From a virus: a DNA stretch of 48,207 bases. Positions 41,553 through 48,207 of the stretch are shown one piece after another; within the stretch, counting starts at the first letter, position 1; the number at the start of each line of letters is the position of its first letter. The notes beneath the pieces were generated by a model. It saw only the letters and a list, made by a program, of their open reading frames with translations, was not told where the DNA came from and ran no database searches. Position numbers and translations under genes: made by a program. The stretch spans positions 1 through 48,207 of IMG/VR virus record IMGVR_UViG_3300034092_001658, one strand, 5' to 3'.

Positions 41553-43320
41553 ATCTTGTACCAAATAACCAGCCATATTTCATATAATCGTCTCGACTTA
41601 TATTTCCATTACTAAATTGACCAATTCTTTCTCGAGTATTTGGTATTACGGGGTTAAACGCTAATGATTCACTTACATTGTCATTATTAGTGACCGCCCA
41701 AGAATCAATCATCGCTTTAGTATGTTCAGTAACTTTAGTTAATTTACTAAACGATGATTCAGCAACGTAGGTTGCCATCGCAATAGACATGATTAAATCG
41801 TCGTGATGACCTTTTTGGTGGTCAGGTCTACCATTCATATAAATAAATGTATTCATTTCATTATACAAACGAGAACTATAAATTCTAAATCCATGTCTCA
41901 TTACTTCTTCAAACGAAGCAATAATTTGAACTCTTTTATTATTAAAGTTTATTCCCGGAATTTTCTCCGCAGCTTTTGGGTCGTATTTCCATTTGTTTGC
42001 CGTGTCAACACCATCAACATATAAATCTTTATAATTCATTTCTTGAAGTTTTCTTGATGTTGAAACACCCATACCTCCAGTGATATCTATTACCACAAAA
42101 CAAGAATAGTTTGTCGCCCATTTGTGACAAATTTCCGCCATAGTGTCCGGAGGTAATTTACCCACATACTCAGCGACTTGTTCTTGAGTATCAAAATCGA
42201 CAATTTGGAATGAACTAAAATCTTCAGAATCCCCACGAGAAACGTCGACACCCATAATGTATTTATGTCCAATCACAGGTTCTTTCCAAATCCAAAGAGC
42301 ATTCCCCATTAACTTTGATATAGGTTCAAGAATCATATTTTCACGAATCTTTTGCATCATAAGAGAATCAAATACGTTATCCCCCGAACCTAAGAAGTTA
42401 CATTCTAACTCTTGGGATACTTTACGTTTATCGTATTTTAATTTCTTAACCATCGCCTCAAACCAAGATGAACAAGGTTTATACCCGGCATCCATAATAA
42501 TTCTTAACTCTTTATAATTTCTATTTTCATAAGGTATTTTAGACCAATCAAGAAATTCATCTGGTTTATAATCTTCTTTATTCAATAGGAAATGAATTAT
42601 ATCATCAGTTTTTACCAAGAATAAATCTTTAGTATAACGTGGGTCACGATACCAAAACATCTCGGTAATTTTGAAGTCATTCATATTACGTAATGCTTGG
42701 TCATATATTTCGTAGTAAATTGGGTCGTATCCGTTTGGAGTTGAAACAACAATTACTTTACCCCCCGTAGATAGGGACGCCATACAAGCAGCCCAAAAGT
42801 CACTGTCAGCTTCGATAAACGCCGCCTCGTCAAATACAAGTATTGTTGGTGTAAACCCACGCAAGGCATCTTTCGATGTCGCAACGGCTTTAACCTCACA
42901 ACCATTTGTTAATTTATAATGTTTTTGGGAATTTTTTGCTTTATCAAAATCTACACCTGTCCAAGACGGCCATTGAGCAACGAACGCTTTTATTTTATTA
43001 GCCATCTCCAGTGAAGTATCCAACTTATTGGCGATAATCAATATTTTTTCGGGGGTTTCTTTTCTTGCGAATACTAACTTTCGTGACATCCAAGCCGCGG
43101 TAACTGTTGATACCCCGGCCTGTCTGTACTTTAATGCAATGTTTTCATTGTATTCTTCGTAATCTTCTAATAAAGATAATTGGTCAGGAAAAAGTTCTAA
43201 TGGAACATATTTTTTAACCGTATTATCATATGTTTCTAAATACGTTCTAAGTGCGTATTCAACATCTCGATTACATTTTACGTATTCAATTAATACTTGT
43301 TCTTTTGTTAAATTTGACAT
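41551..43320 (-). CDS. Large terminase subunit, T4 gp17-like
   Basis: 589 residues (T4 gp17 is 610). The ATPase domain has a variant Walker A KYRQAGVST (64-72) and Walker B ILVFDEAAF (160-168), with the coupling motif VVSTPNG (191-197). The RNase-H-like nuclease domain has GVDVSRGDS (Asp359), VVIDITGGMG (Asp412) and GHHDDLIMS (Asp507/508). It packages DNA into the prohead through the portal and cuts concatemers. It lies right after an acidic gene and before the Thr/Pro-rich protein and portal. No separate small terminase subunit is recognised. Confidence 0.95.
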   Translation of the reverse strand: MSNLTKEQVLIEYVKCNRDVEYALRTYLETYDNTVKKYVPLELFPDQLSLLEDYEEYNENIALKYRQAGVSTVTAAWMSRKLVFARKETPEKILIIANKLDTSLEMANKIKAFVAQWPSWTGVDFDKAKNSQKHYKLTNGCEVKAVATSKDALRGFTPTILVFDEAAFIEADSDFWAACMASLSTGGKVIVVSTPNGYDPIYYEIYDQALRNMNDFKITEMFWYRDPRYTKDLFLVKTDDIIHFLLNKEDYKPDEFLDWSKIPYENRNYKELRIIMDAGYKPCSSWFEAMVKKLKYDKRKVSQELECNFLGSGDNVFDSLMMQKIRENMILEPISKLMGNALWIWKEPVIGHKYIMGVDVSRGDSEDFSSFQIVDFDTQEQVAEYVGKLPPDTMAEICHKWATNYSCFVVIDITGGMGVSTSRKLQEMNYKDLYVDGVDTANKWKYDPKAAEKIPGINFNNKRVQIIASFEEVMRHGFRIYSSRLYNEMNTFIYMNGRPDHQKGHHDDLIMSIAMATYVAESSFSKLTKVTEHTKAMIDSWAVTNNDNVSESLAFNPVIPNTRERIGQFSNGNISRDDYMKYGWLFGTR

Positions 43321-43335
43321 AAGTCGGTTTGGTTT

Positions 43336-44694
43336 TTAGAACCCAAGTGCCGACAAATCAAAATCATCCAAGTCGTCGTCACCGTAGTCGTCATCATCAT
43401 TATCGTCACCCATTTTTTCATCATACTCATCTTTTTTCAAATCATTAACGATTTCGTCAACCATTCTTTGAATAAATTGAGCACCTTGTGGGTTTCCTTC
43501 TAATATTAGTTTAGCTACTCTTAAAAACTCTTGTGCTGATAGTTTCGAGAATCTCACAAATAAATAATGTTGGATGTGTTTCATATCATCATCAAACAAT
43601 TTATCAGGATACGCCTCTAAAAATTTTTCCCAAAATATTGGACCTAATCTAGAATCCCATATTTCGGCAGGTAATGTATCTTCCGCCCCTAAAACCATTT
43701 CGGCTTGTTTTGGGTCATCAGGTAAACCATGTGTTCCAAATACTTCATAAACACCTTTCACTAATTCGTGAACTAATAATGGAAACGTCATAGCTCTTGC
43801 CTTAACTGTTGGTGGGTCTGTTTCATCATCCACTTCACTTTGACCCATTTGTCCACCACCTGAACCTGCCATACCTTCCATATCCGGGTATAACCAATAT
43901 AAGTGTTCCATAAGGGCTTGTGTAACACCATAATGATTAAGTAAGTTAGGGTCTAATCTACTTAATTCATCACTAACTAACACATACATATGACCACCTT
44001 TAAAAGCCGCTCCTTGTATTAACGAGTTAATTAATCTTCTTTTTGATTTTTCTAAATTAAATTTTTCAAATTCATCAGCAAAATCCTCTAATTCTTCAGA
44101 ATGGTCTTCCGCCTTTTTAAATGCGTCTTTAACTTCTTCATCACTAGGTTGTTGAGGTTCTGTCTGCATTCCTTGAGCCGCAGCCATAGGTCCGTGAACT
44201 AATTGAGCATCGAATTGTAATGACCCTTCAGGAATACCAAGTTCTTTAACAACTAAATTAACTGCTAATCTTTCAAGATATTCTTTATTTTGAGATTCAA
44301 CCTGTACAATTCTTTGCAAACCATTCATTACTGTCGACATTAGACCCATCATTGGATTGTTTCCTTGAATTGCGGTAGTATCCCCCAAATATCTTCTTAC
44401 TTTGTCTACAGAATCCTTAAAACGTTTAGAGGAGATTACTTCAATATAATCTTTATCACCATCTTTTGGTAAAGCTGGATTTTGATTAAATGGAGTTTGT
44501 TTTGAAGTAATTTTTCTTTCGATACCCGGTTCCATTCTTTCAGGACCTTCATAATCAATTGGTGCTTCAACTAAACTACTTTTAATTTCTTTAAGTAATG
44601 AACGTTCATTTTTAGTAATTGTACCTTCAGATAATTTTCTTTCTAATTTTGTTTTAGCTTTTAAAATCTCTTCTATTTTTATATTTAAACTCAT
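43336..44694 (-). CDS. Unrecognised protein upstream of terminase, acidic tail
   Basis: 452 residues. The N-terminal 60 residues are a charged helix. Residues 140-330 are helical with several His/Tyr/Trp (MEHLYWLYPDMEGMAG, LLVHELVKGVYEVFGTHGLPDD) and a small Gly-rich loop. The C-terminus is extremely acidic (DDNDDDDYGDDDLDDFD). Ends 16 bases before the terminase start. It might be a large version of a packaging or head-completion protein; acidic tails can mimic DNA. Family not recognised. Confidence 0.65.
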   Translation of the reverse strand: MSLNIKIEEILKAKTKLERKLSEGTITKNERSLLKEIKSSLVEAPIDYEGPERMEPGIERKITSKQTPFNQNPALPKDGDKDYIEVISSKRFKDSVDKVRRYLGDTTAIQGNNPMMGLMSTVMNGLQRIVQVESQNKEYLERLAVNLVVKELGIPEGSLQFDAQLVHGPMAAAQGMQTEPQQPSDEEVKDAFKKAEDHSEELEDFADEFEKFNLEKSKRRLINSLIQGAAFKGGHMYVLVSDELSRLDPNLLNHYGVTQALMEHLYWLYPDMEGMAGSGGGQMGQSEVDDETDPPTVKARAMTFPLLVHELVKGVYEVFGTHGLPDDPKQAEMVLGAEDTLPAEIWDSRLGPIFWEKFLEAYPDKLFDDDMKHIQHYLFVRFSKLSAQEFLRVAKLILEGNPQGAQFIQRMVDEIVNDLKKDEYDEKMGDDNDDDDYGDDDLDDFDLSALGF

Positions 44695-44696
44695 GA

Positions 44697-45728
44697 TTAA
44701 TCAATTTTAAGACCTATACTATCAAACGATAACCAAGTAGGTAATTCTTTTTTAATAGCTTTAGGTGCCGGTTTAGCACCCGGTTTAGGTTTGTAAGGAG
44801 AATCTGTTCCCGGTCTTGTACCTGGTTTAACTTTTGGTTTTACAGGCGCCGTTTTAGTATCTTCGTCAATTTCTTTTTTAGCTTTAGGAGCTGGTTTAAC
44901 ACCCGGTTTAGGTTTGTATGGTGAATCTGTTCCCGGTTTTGTCCCCGGTTTAACTTTTGGTTTTGCCGGAGCAGTTTTTGTGTCCTCACCAATTAAACTT
45001 AAAAAATCTTTTTTAGACATTTTAGGTGTTATATGTTTTTCAACTAATCTCATAATTTGTTTTTCTATTTCGTTTTCACCAATATTAACACTTGGAGATA
45101 TTTTAGTCAAATTATTTTTCATTCCACCTGCCAATGCCGCACCTACTTTTTTAGTATAATCGTCAAAACTAAAATTTTCTTTTGGTTCTTTTTTCTTTTC
45201 AGGTAATTTATTAAATTTGGTATCTTTAGCAAACTCATCAGCCATTCTACACCACTTATCTCTAATTTTTTTAGATTGTGTTTTATCATTACATCTTGCA
45301 AAGAAATATTTTTGTTGACTTTTAGATTCAAATTTTTCTTGAAGTTGGTTATCCGAATCATCATCCATTCCATCAGGTCCTTGTACTTGTACAGGGTCTT
45401 GACTTACTTCACCTTTATCTTCGTCATCTTTATCTACTTCAGTATCTTCACCTAAATCTTTTTGTTCATTAGGTATCGCAGTTATACTACCATCAGTATT
45501 TTTATTAATATTATAACCTTTAGGCGCCGCAGGTAAGTTACCACCTTTTTCACCAATTTTATACCCTTTTTTGGCAGGTTCTGTTACAGCACTAACTTGT
45601 TCTTGTAATCTATTGAATAATGCGTTAATTTGTTTATCCGACAAATATTGTAATGTTGAAGCTTTAAATCCTTCTTTAATAAGTTTCAATTTTTTTTGAT
45701 TAGTGTTCATATACAACTTTTTTTTCAA
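44697..45728 (-). CDS. Lys/Pro-repeat protein with DUF3008-like core
   Basis: 343 residues, or 337 if started at the internal ATG (45710), which reduces overlap with the upstream gene from 29 to 11 bases and gives MNTNQKKLKLIKEG. Residues 125-175 (ESKSQQKYFFARCNDKTQ, WCRMADEFAKDTKF, NKLPEK) resemble the SKxQQKFFG-type segment of DUF3008. The C-terminal 90 residues are two copies of a 41-residue unit (EDTKTAPxKPKVKPGT(K/R)P and so on). It probably packs with DNA or protein through its basic repeats. Two bases separate it from the next gene. Confidence 0.6.
   Translation of the reverse strand: MKKKLYMNTNQKKLKLIKEGFKASTLQYLSDKQINALFNRLQEQVSAVTEPAKKGYKIGEKGGNLPAAPKGYNINKNTDGSITAIPNEQKDLGEDTEVDKDDEDKGEVSQDPVQVQGPDGMDDDSDNQLQEKFESKSQQKYFFARCNDKTQSKKIRDKWCRMADEFAKDTKFNKLPEKKKEPKENFSFDDYTKKVGAALAGGMKNNLTKISPSVNIGENEIEKQIMRLVEKHITPKMSKKDFLSLIGEDTKTAPAKPKVKPGTKPGTDSPYKPKPGVKPAPKAKKEIDEDTKTAPVKPKVKPGTRPGTDSPYKPKPGAKPAPKAIKKELPTWLSFDSIGLKID
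44750..44997 (-). repeat. Two-copy 41-residue tandem repeat (about 123 bases each)
   Basis: Both copies carry TAPxKPKVKPGT, then PGTDSPYKPKPG and KPAPKA. They differ at few positions, so the duplication is fairly recent. Confidence 0.8.
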
Positions 45729-46110
45729 ATTCTAAAACGATGTCTCGTTCATATAATTTATTTTTTACTGATTCTTCTGTTTCACCAAACGAAAATACTA
45801 ATCTAGTTTGTCTATCAAAATCAACGTCATCACTTTCATTTTCATACCCCAAAGCAATTATCCCATCCATAGAATCAATCATCGAAAAATAATCAGAGTT
45901 TTGAATTACTGACATGGTTATCATATCATTCTTCAAAACTCCTACTTTTTTTATGTGTTCTAAATCAGGTGGGAGTGGGTATCTGTTGGATGGTTTAGCA
46001 TCCCAGTTTTCACCCCAAATGTTTTCCAAACTATCCGAGAAAATAAATTCATATATGTTATCCCCTTTATAATTTGGTCCTAATTCGTTAACATATATTA
46101 AATAACTCAT
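45700..46110 (-). CDS. Conserved-looking phage protein upstream of terminase
   Basis: 136 residues. It begins SYLIYVNELGPNYKGDNIYEFIFSD and contains ENIWGENWDAKPSNRYPLPP. I recall proteins of this form near terminase genes in aquatic phages, without a known role. It is beta-rich with no signal or membrane helix. It overlaps the gene on its upstream side by 4 bases (ATGA) and the downstream gene by 11-29. Likely a head-completion or neck protein by position; unproven. Confidence 0.65.
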   Translation of the reverse strand: MSYLIYVNELGPNYKGDNIYEFIFSDSLENIWGENWDAKPSNRYPLPPDLEHIKKVGVLKNDMITMSVIQNSDYFSMIDSMDGIIALGYENESDDVDFDRQTRLVFSFGETEESVKNKLYERDIVLEFEKKVVYEH

Positions 46111-47456
46111 AGTATCTCACCTTTAGTGTTTACTCTAAGTTGTTTATTATTCATTTCAAATACCAAGTTATGTTTGTTAGTTTTACCAACTAATTTCGCT
46201 CCCGGATATTTTGTTATTAATTTTGTAGAAGCAACTTCTTGAGAAATACTTTCAGAAATTTGTTTGATTTTAGAAATCTTATTTTTTCTATCTTCTTTAA
46301 TTAAATTAACTTTTTGTTTTTTATTTTCAATTAATTGTTTTTCTTTTTGGTCTATTTTAAAATAACCTCTTAATACTTCATCAACTTTTGATTCTGTGAA
46401 CATACCTTCAAACATACCTTCTAAACGGTCAGCGTGGCTGTCTTTCATTGAATGAGGTCTTAATCTTCTATGTCTTGGGTGAGAAGGTAATTCGTCTTCT
46501 ACTTCAAAATCAAATTCAAAATCATCAGGATTATCTTCGTCAACGTCATCATACATAAATCCTTCGGCCATTTCAGGTTCTACATCCATATCAGCTTGGA
46601 TATCTTCAACTTCACTATCATCAGTTAAATCTTCACCATCCATATCGTCACCACCTAAATAATCGTCAGCTTCAATATCTTCAAATTTATTCATTATTTC
46701 TTCTTTATCTTCCTCATCTAAAGATGCTAAATCTAAAGCTGATAAGATTGAGTTAATAACATACTTAATGTCTTTAGAAGTCATTGGTTCGTCTTCTTGA
46801 GCATCTTCAAACGCTCTTAATTTTTGAGCCAATTTACCGGTTAACTTTTGAATAACTTTTAACGTAACAATTTCGTCATCTTCAGTATCCATTTCGTCAT
46901 CACCTAAATCAAGTTCTTCTGTATCATCAATATCAAATTCGTCTTCAGGTGCCGGAGCAGGTGCCGGAGCGGGAGCCGGAGCGGGAGCCGGAGCGGGAGC
47001 CGGAGCAGGTGCCGGAGCGGGAGCTGGAGCCGGTGCCGGTGCTTGTTCTTCTGTTTCTCCACCTTTCATTTTTAAAATATACTTGGTAGCATCATTTTCA
47101 TAAAATAAATTAACGTTAGCCTCTTGACCTTCATTAACATTTACTTCTTTTGCAATTAAGTTAAGCCTTTTGAACGCTTGAGAATAAGATGAATAATACT
47201 TTCTATTTTTCATTGGCTCTAAATAATCCACTTCATCAGTAGATTCAGTCAAACTTCTTTTAATGATATAACCATTTTTTTCTTTAATAATTTGATAATT
47301 TCTACCGTCGGCTAATGTTCTATTATAGTCAACTGATGTGTTCTCATTTATCGGTGTAGGTATGTTTTCATTGTATTTTGCGATTTCCATGATACGTTGA
47401 ATTTTCTCCATACCTTGTAATTTTTCGCTACCAATCGGTTTTAAATTATTTCCCAT
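46107..47456 (-). CDS. Acidic protein with Ala-Pro run
   Basis: 449 residues. Residues 1-130 are globular, with a start (EKLQGMEKIQRIMEIAKYNEN is split around residue 20) of amphipathic type. Residues about 139-170 are a pure Ala-Pro run. Residues 175-315 are acidic (DDTEELDLGDDEMDTEDDE), interrupted by a helical block (VIQKLTGKLAQKLRAFEDAQ). The C-terminal 100 residues are basic and helical, followed by a small beta domain (ISQEVASTKLITKYPGAKLVGK). The bipolar charge and linkers suggest an assembly or DNA-contact protein. It opens the leftward head operon, with an ATATTTATA element upstream. Confidence 0.6.
   Translation of the reverse strand: MGNNLKPIGSEKLQGMEKIQRIMEIAKYNENIPTPINENTSVDYNRTLADGRNYQIIKEKNGYIIKRSLTESTDEVDYLEPMKNRKYYSSYSQAFKRLNLIAKEVNVNEGQEANVNLFYENDATKYILKMKGGETEEQAPAPAPAPAPAPAPAPAPAPAPAPAPAPAPAPEDEFDIDDTEELDLGDDEMDTEDDEIVTLKVIQKLTGKLAQKLRAFEDAQEDEPMTSKDIKYVINSILSALDLASLDEEDKEEIMNKFEDIEADDYLGGDDMDGEDLTDDSEVEDIQADMDVEPEMAEGFMYDDVDEDNPDDFEFDFEVEDELPSHPRHRRLRPHSMKDSHADRLEGMFEGMFTESKVDEVLRGYFKIDQKEKQLIENKKQKVNLIKEDRKNKISKIKQISESISQEVASTKLITKYPGAKLVGKTNKHNLVFEMNNKQLRVNTKGEIL
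46953..47045 (-). repeat. GC-rich Ala-Pro coding repeat
   Basis: Alternating GCN and CCN codons in a GC content far above the rest of the genome. Synonymous codons vary, so it is not a simple slippage tract, but it should be prone to length change. Confidence 0.9.
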
Positions 47457-47485
47457 TTGTTAATTTTTTATAAAATTATTTTATA

Positions 47486-47494
47486 TATAAATAT
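47486..47494 (-). promoter_or_regulatory. ATATTTATA element before the 47456 gene
   Basis: Minus-strand ATATTTATA lies 29 bases from the ATG at 47456, in the 194-base divergent gap. Candidate late promoter for the head operon. The rest of the gap (47495-47595) holds only a weak hairpin near 47523-47550. Confidence 0.45.
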
Positions 47495-47595
47495 ATTCGG
47501 AATCAAAAATGTTGTAATCCCGACAGGTTTATTATTGATAATACCTATTTTTTATTTAAAAAAGATTTATATCAACGAATTTTATTTATAAATAG

Positions 47596-47625
47596 TTGTG
47601 AATTAAAAAAAAAATATTATCTTTG
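47596..47625 (+). promoter_or_regulatory. Host-type (Bacteroidetes sigma-A) promoter
   Basis: TTG (47596-47598), 19 bases, then TATCTTTG (47618-47625): exact consensus. Start point near 47632, about 19 bases before the ATG at 47651. Confidence 0.85.
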
Positions 47626-47650
47626 TATAAATATTAAAACATCAACAGAT

Positions 47651-48040
47651 ATGAAAAAATTAATCACCATTATTCTTTTTATTTTTATTTCAAGTTTATC
47701 TTTTGGTCAACATGCAATAAAAGCCGGTAAATATTATGAATTAGATAAAGTGTTTACACGAGATTCCATATCAGTTAAATTATTAATGGATACCTACAAA
47801 TTAGATATCACTAAATTATCCGCTGTTAAATTTTTTGGGGAATTTGAGTTATCTGACAATTTACATCATAATTACTCTCATTCAGAATACACATATATTT
47901 TAGAGAAAAAAACTGGAGTAGTTACATTAAAATCACTTAATTATAATGAAAATCTATTAAAACTTAATAAATACGTTATGGTTTTTTGTTTTGACGATAA
48001 TACTACAGAGAAAAAAACTATCACCATTAAAATATTTTAA
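47651..48040 (+). CDS. Exported protein with signal peptide
   Basis: 129 residues. MKKLITIILFIFISSLSFGQ is a Sec signal peptide of Bacteroidetes style (ends SFGQ). The mature 109 residues are beta-rich (VKFFGEFELSDNLHHNYSHS, YTYILEKKTGVVTLKSLNYN), with no Cys and no lipobox. It would act in the periplasm or outer envelope. It has its own host-type promoter and terminator, so it is a self-contained unit inserted between head genes. It resembles an independently acquired gene with a host-directed job such as superinfection exclusion; not shown. Confidence 0.75.
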   Translation: MKKLITIILFIFISSLSFGQHAIKAGKYYELDKVFTRDSISVKLLMDTYKLDITKLSAVKFFGEFELSDNLHHNYSHSEYTYILEKKTGVVTLKSLNYNENLLKLNKYVMVFCFDDNTTEKKTITIKIF

Positions 48041-48041
48041 T

Positions 48042-48070
48042 AAAAAAAAGGGTCTTTAAGACCCTTTTTT
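48042..48070. terminator. Bidirectional terminator
   Basis: GGGTCTTTAAGACCC (48050-48064) with eight A before it and six T after it. It ends the 47651 gene rightward and contains the stop codon of the leftward gene at 48056. Confidence 0.9.
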
Positions 48071-48207
48071 AGTTATTTGTGGAAGTTTAATAATTAATCT
48101 TCTATTAGGTGCCGTTTGATTTTCATCTGTTACGTCAGGCCATTTTTTACCCTTAGCAAATTGGTCAGTTTCTCCAATACCTTTAGGTATAAAATTTAAT
48201 TTAATTC
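48056..48207 (-). CDS. C-terminal 49 residues of a leftward gene, perhaps OmpA-like
   Basis: An open frame enters from the right edge and stops at TAA (complement of 48056-48058) inside the terminator hairpin. The visible end contains GETDQFAKGKKWPDVTDENQ and TAPNRRLIIKLPQI. The NRRLIIKL segment is similar to the last strand of OmpA-type domains (NRRVxI-x-x). The rest lies outside the window, so family assignment is tentative. It forms a convergent pair with the exported-protein gene. Confidence 0.6.
   Translation of the reverse strand, partial: IKLNFIPKGIGETDQFAKGKKWPDVTDENQTAPNRRLIIKLPQITKKGS

Noticed and set aside
1-48207. tRNA genes, integrase, transposase, diversity-generating retroelement
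   Set aside because: No cloverleaf with a GTTCGA-type arm, no recombinase or reverse-transcriptase motifs were seen on either strand. Absence by eye is weaker than a tRNA or profile scan.

Overview
The window is a stretch of a large, AT-rich tailed-phage genome, T4-like (myovirus) in its head genes, that very probably infects a member of the Bacteroidetes (Flavobacteriia-like). The T4 signature is the leftward series of large terminase (gp17-like), portal (gp20-like), prohead protease (gp21-like), acidic scaffold (gp22-like) and major capsid protein (gp23-like), plus a gp5-like baseplate hub and a gp55-like late sigma factor. The host assignment rests on three things: start codons preceded by A-rich leaders with no Shine-Dalgarno sequence; three promoters that match the Bacteroidetes primary-sigma consensus TTG-N19-TAnnTTTG exactly; and a phage copy of ribosomal protein bS21, the subunit tied to Shine-Dalgarno-independent initiation in this phylum. 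No tRNA, integrase, transposase, reverse transcriptase or CRISPR array was seen.

Layout. (1) 1-5910, leftward: virion surface genes. These are a truncated gene at the edge, a 783-residue fibre built of roughly 9-residue F-x-x-N-x-I repeats, a Thr/Pro-repeat protein and a large Cys-rich adhesin-like protein. (2) 5961-8827, rightward: five small, mostly unrecognised genes (one WYL-like), closed by a GAAA-loop terminator. (3) 8939-22530, rightward: a dense cassette of at least seven glycosyltransferase-like genes with a DegT-type aminotransferase, a TagD-like cytidylyltransferase, a sugar O-methyltransferase and a GNAT acetyltransferase. It is interleaved with a DEDDy exonuclease, dUTPase, PhoH ATPase and a HAD-like protein lacking its catalytic aspartates. 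Two of the glycosyltransferases are a recent tandem duplication that is nearly identical at both ends and divergent in the middle. (4) 22530-29970, rightward: late sigma factor followed by tail and baseplate genes. (5) 30000-31763: short genes on both strands, two of them behind host-type promoters. (6) 31774-47456, leftward: an OmpA-like protein, capsid, scaffold, protease, portal, terminase and several unnamed head genes, with the bS21 gene inserted on the opposite strand. (7) 47596 to the end: a small exported protein with its own host-type promoter, and the C-terminus of another leftward gene.

How it may work together. Isolated plus-strand genes with host-type promoters could be expressed on entry. 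The gp55-like factor could then read an ATATTTATA-like element that recurs just upstream of many structural genes on both strands. The glycan cassette would build or decorate a sugar, either on the Thr/Pro-rich virion proteins or on the host envelope. bS21 could bias host ribosomes toward phage messages. These links are inference; the gene identities named above rest on visible motifs.
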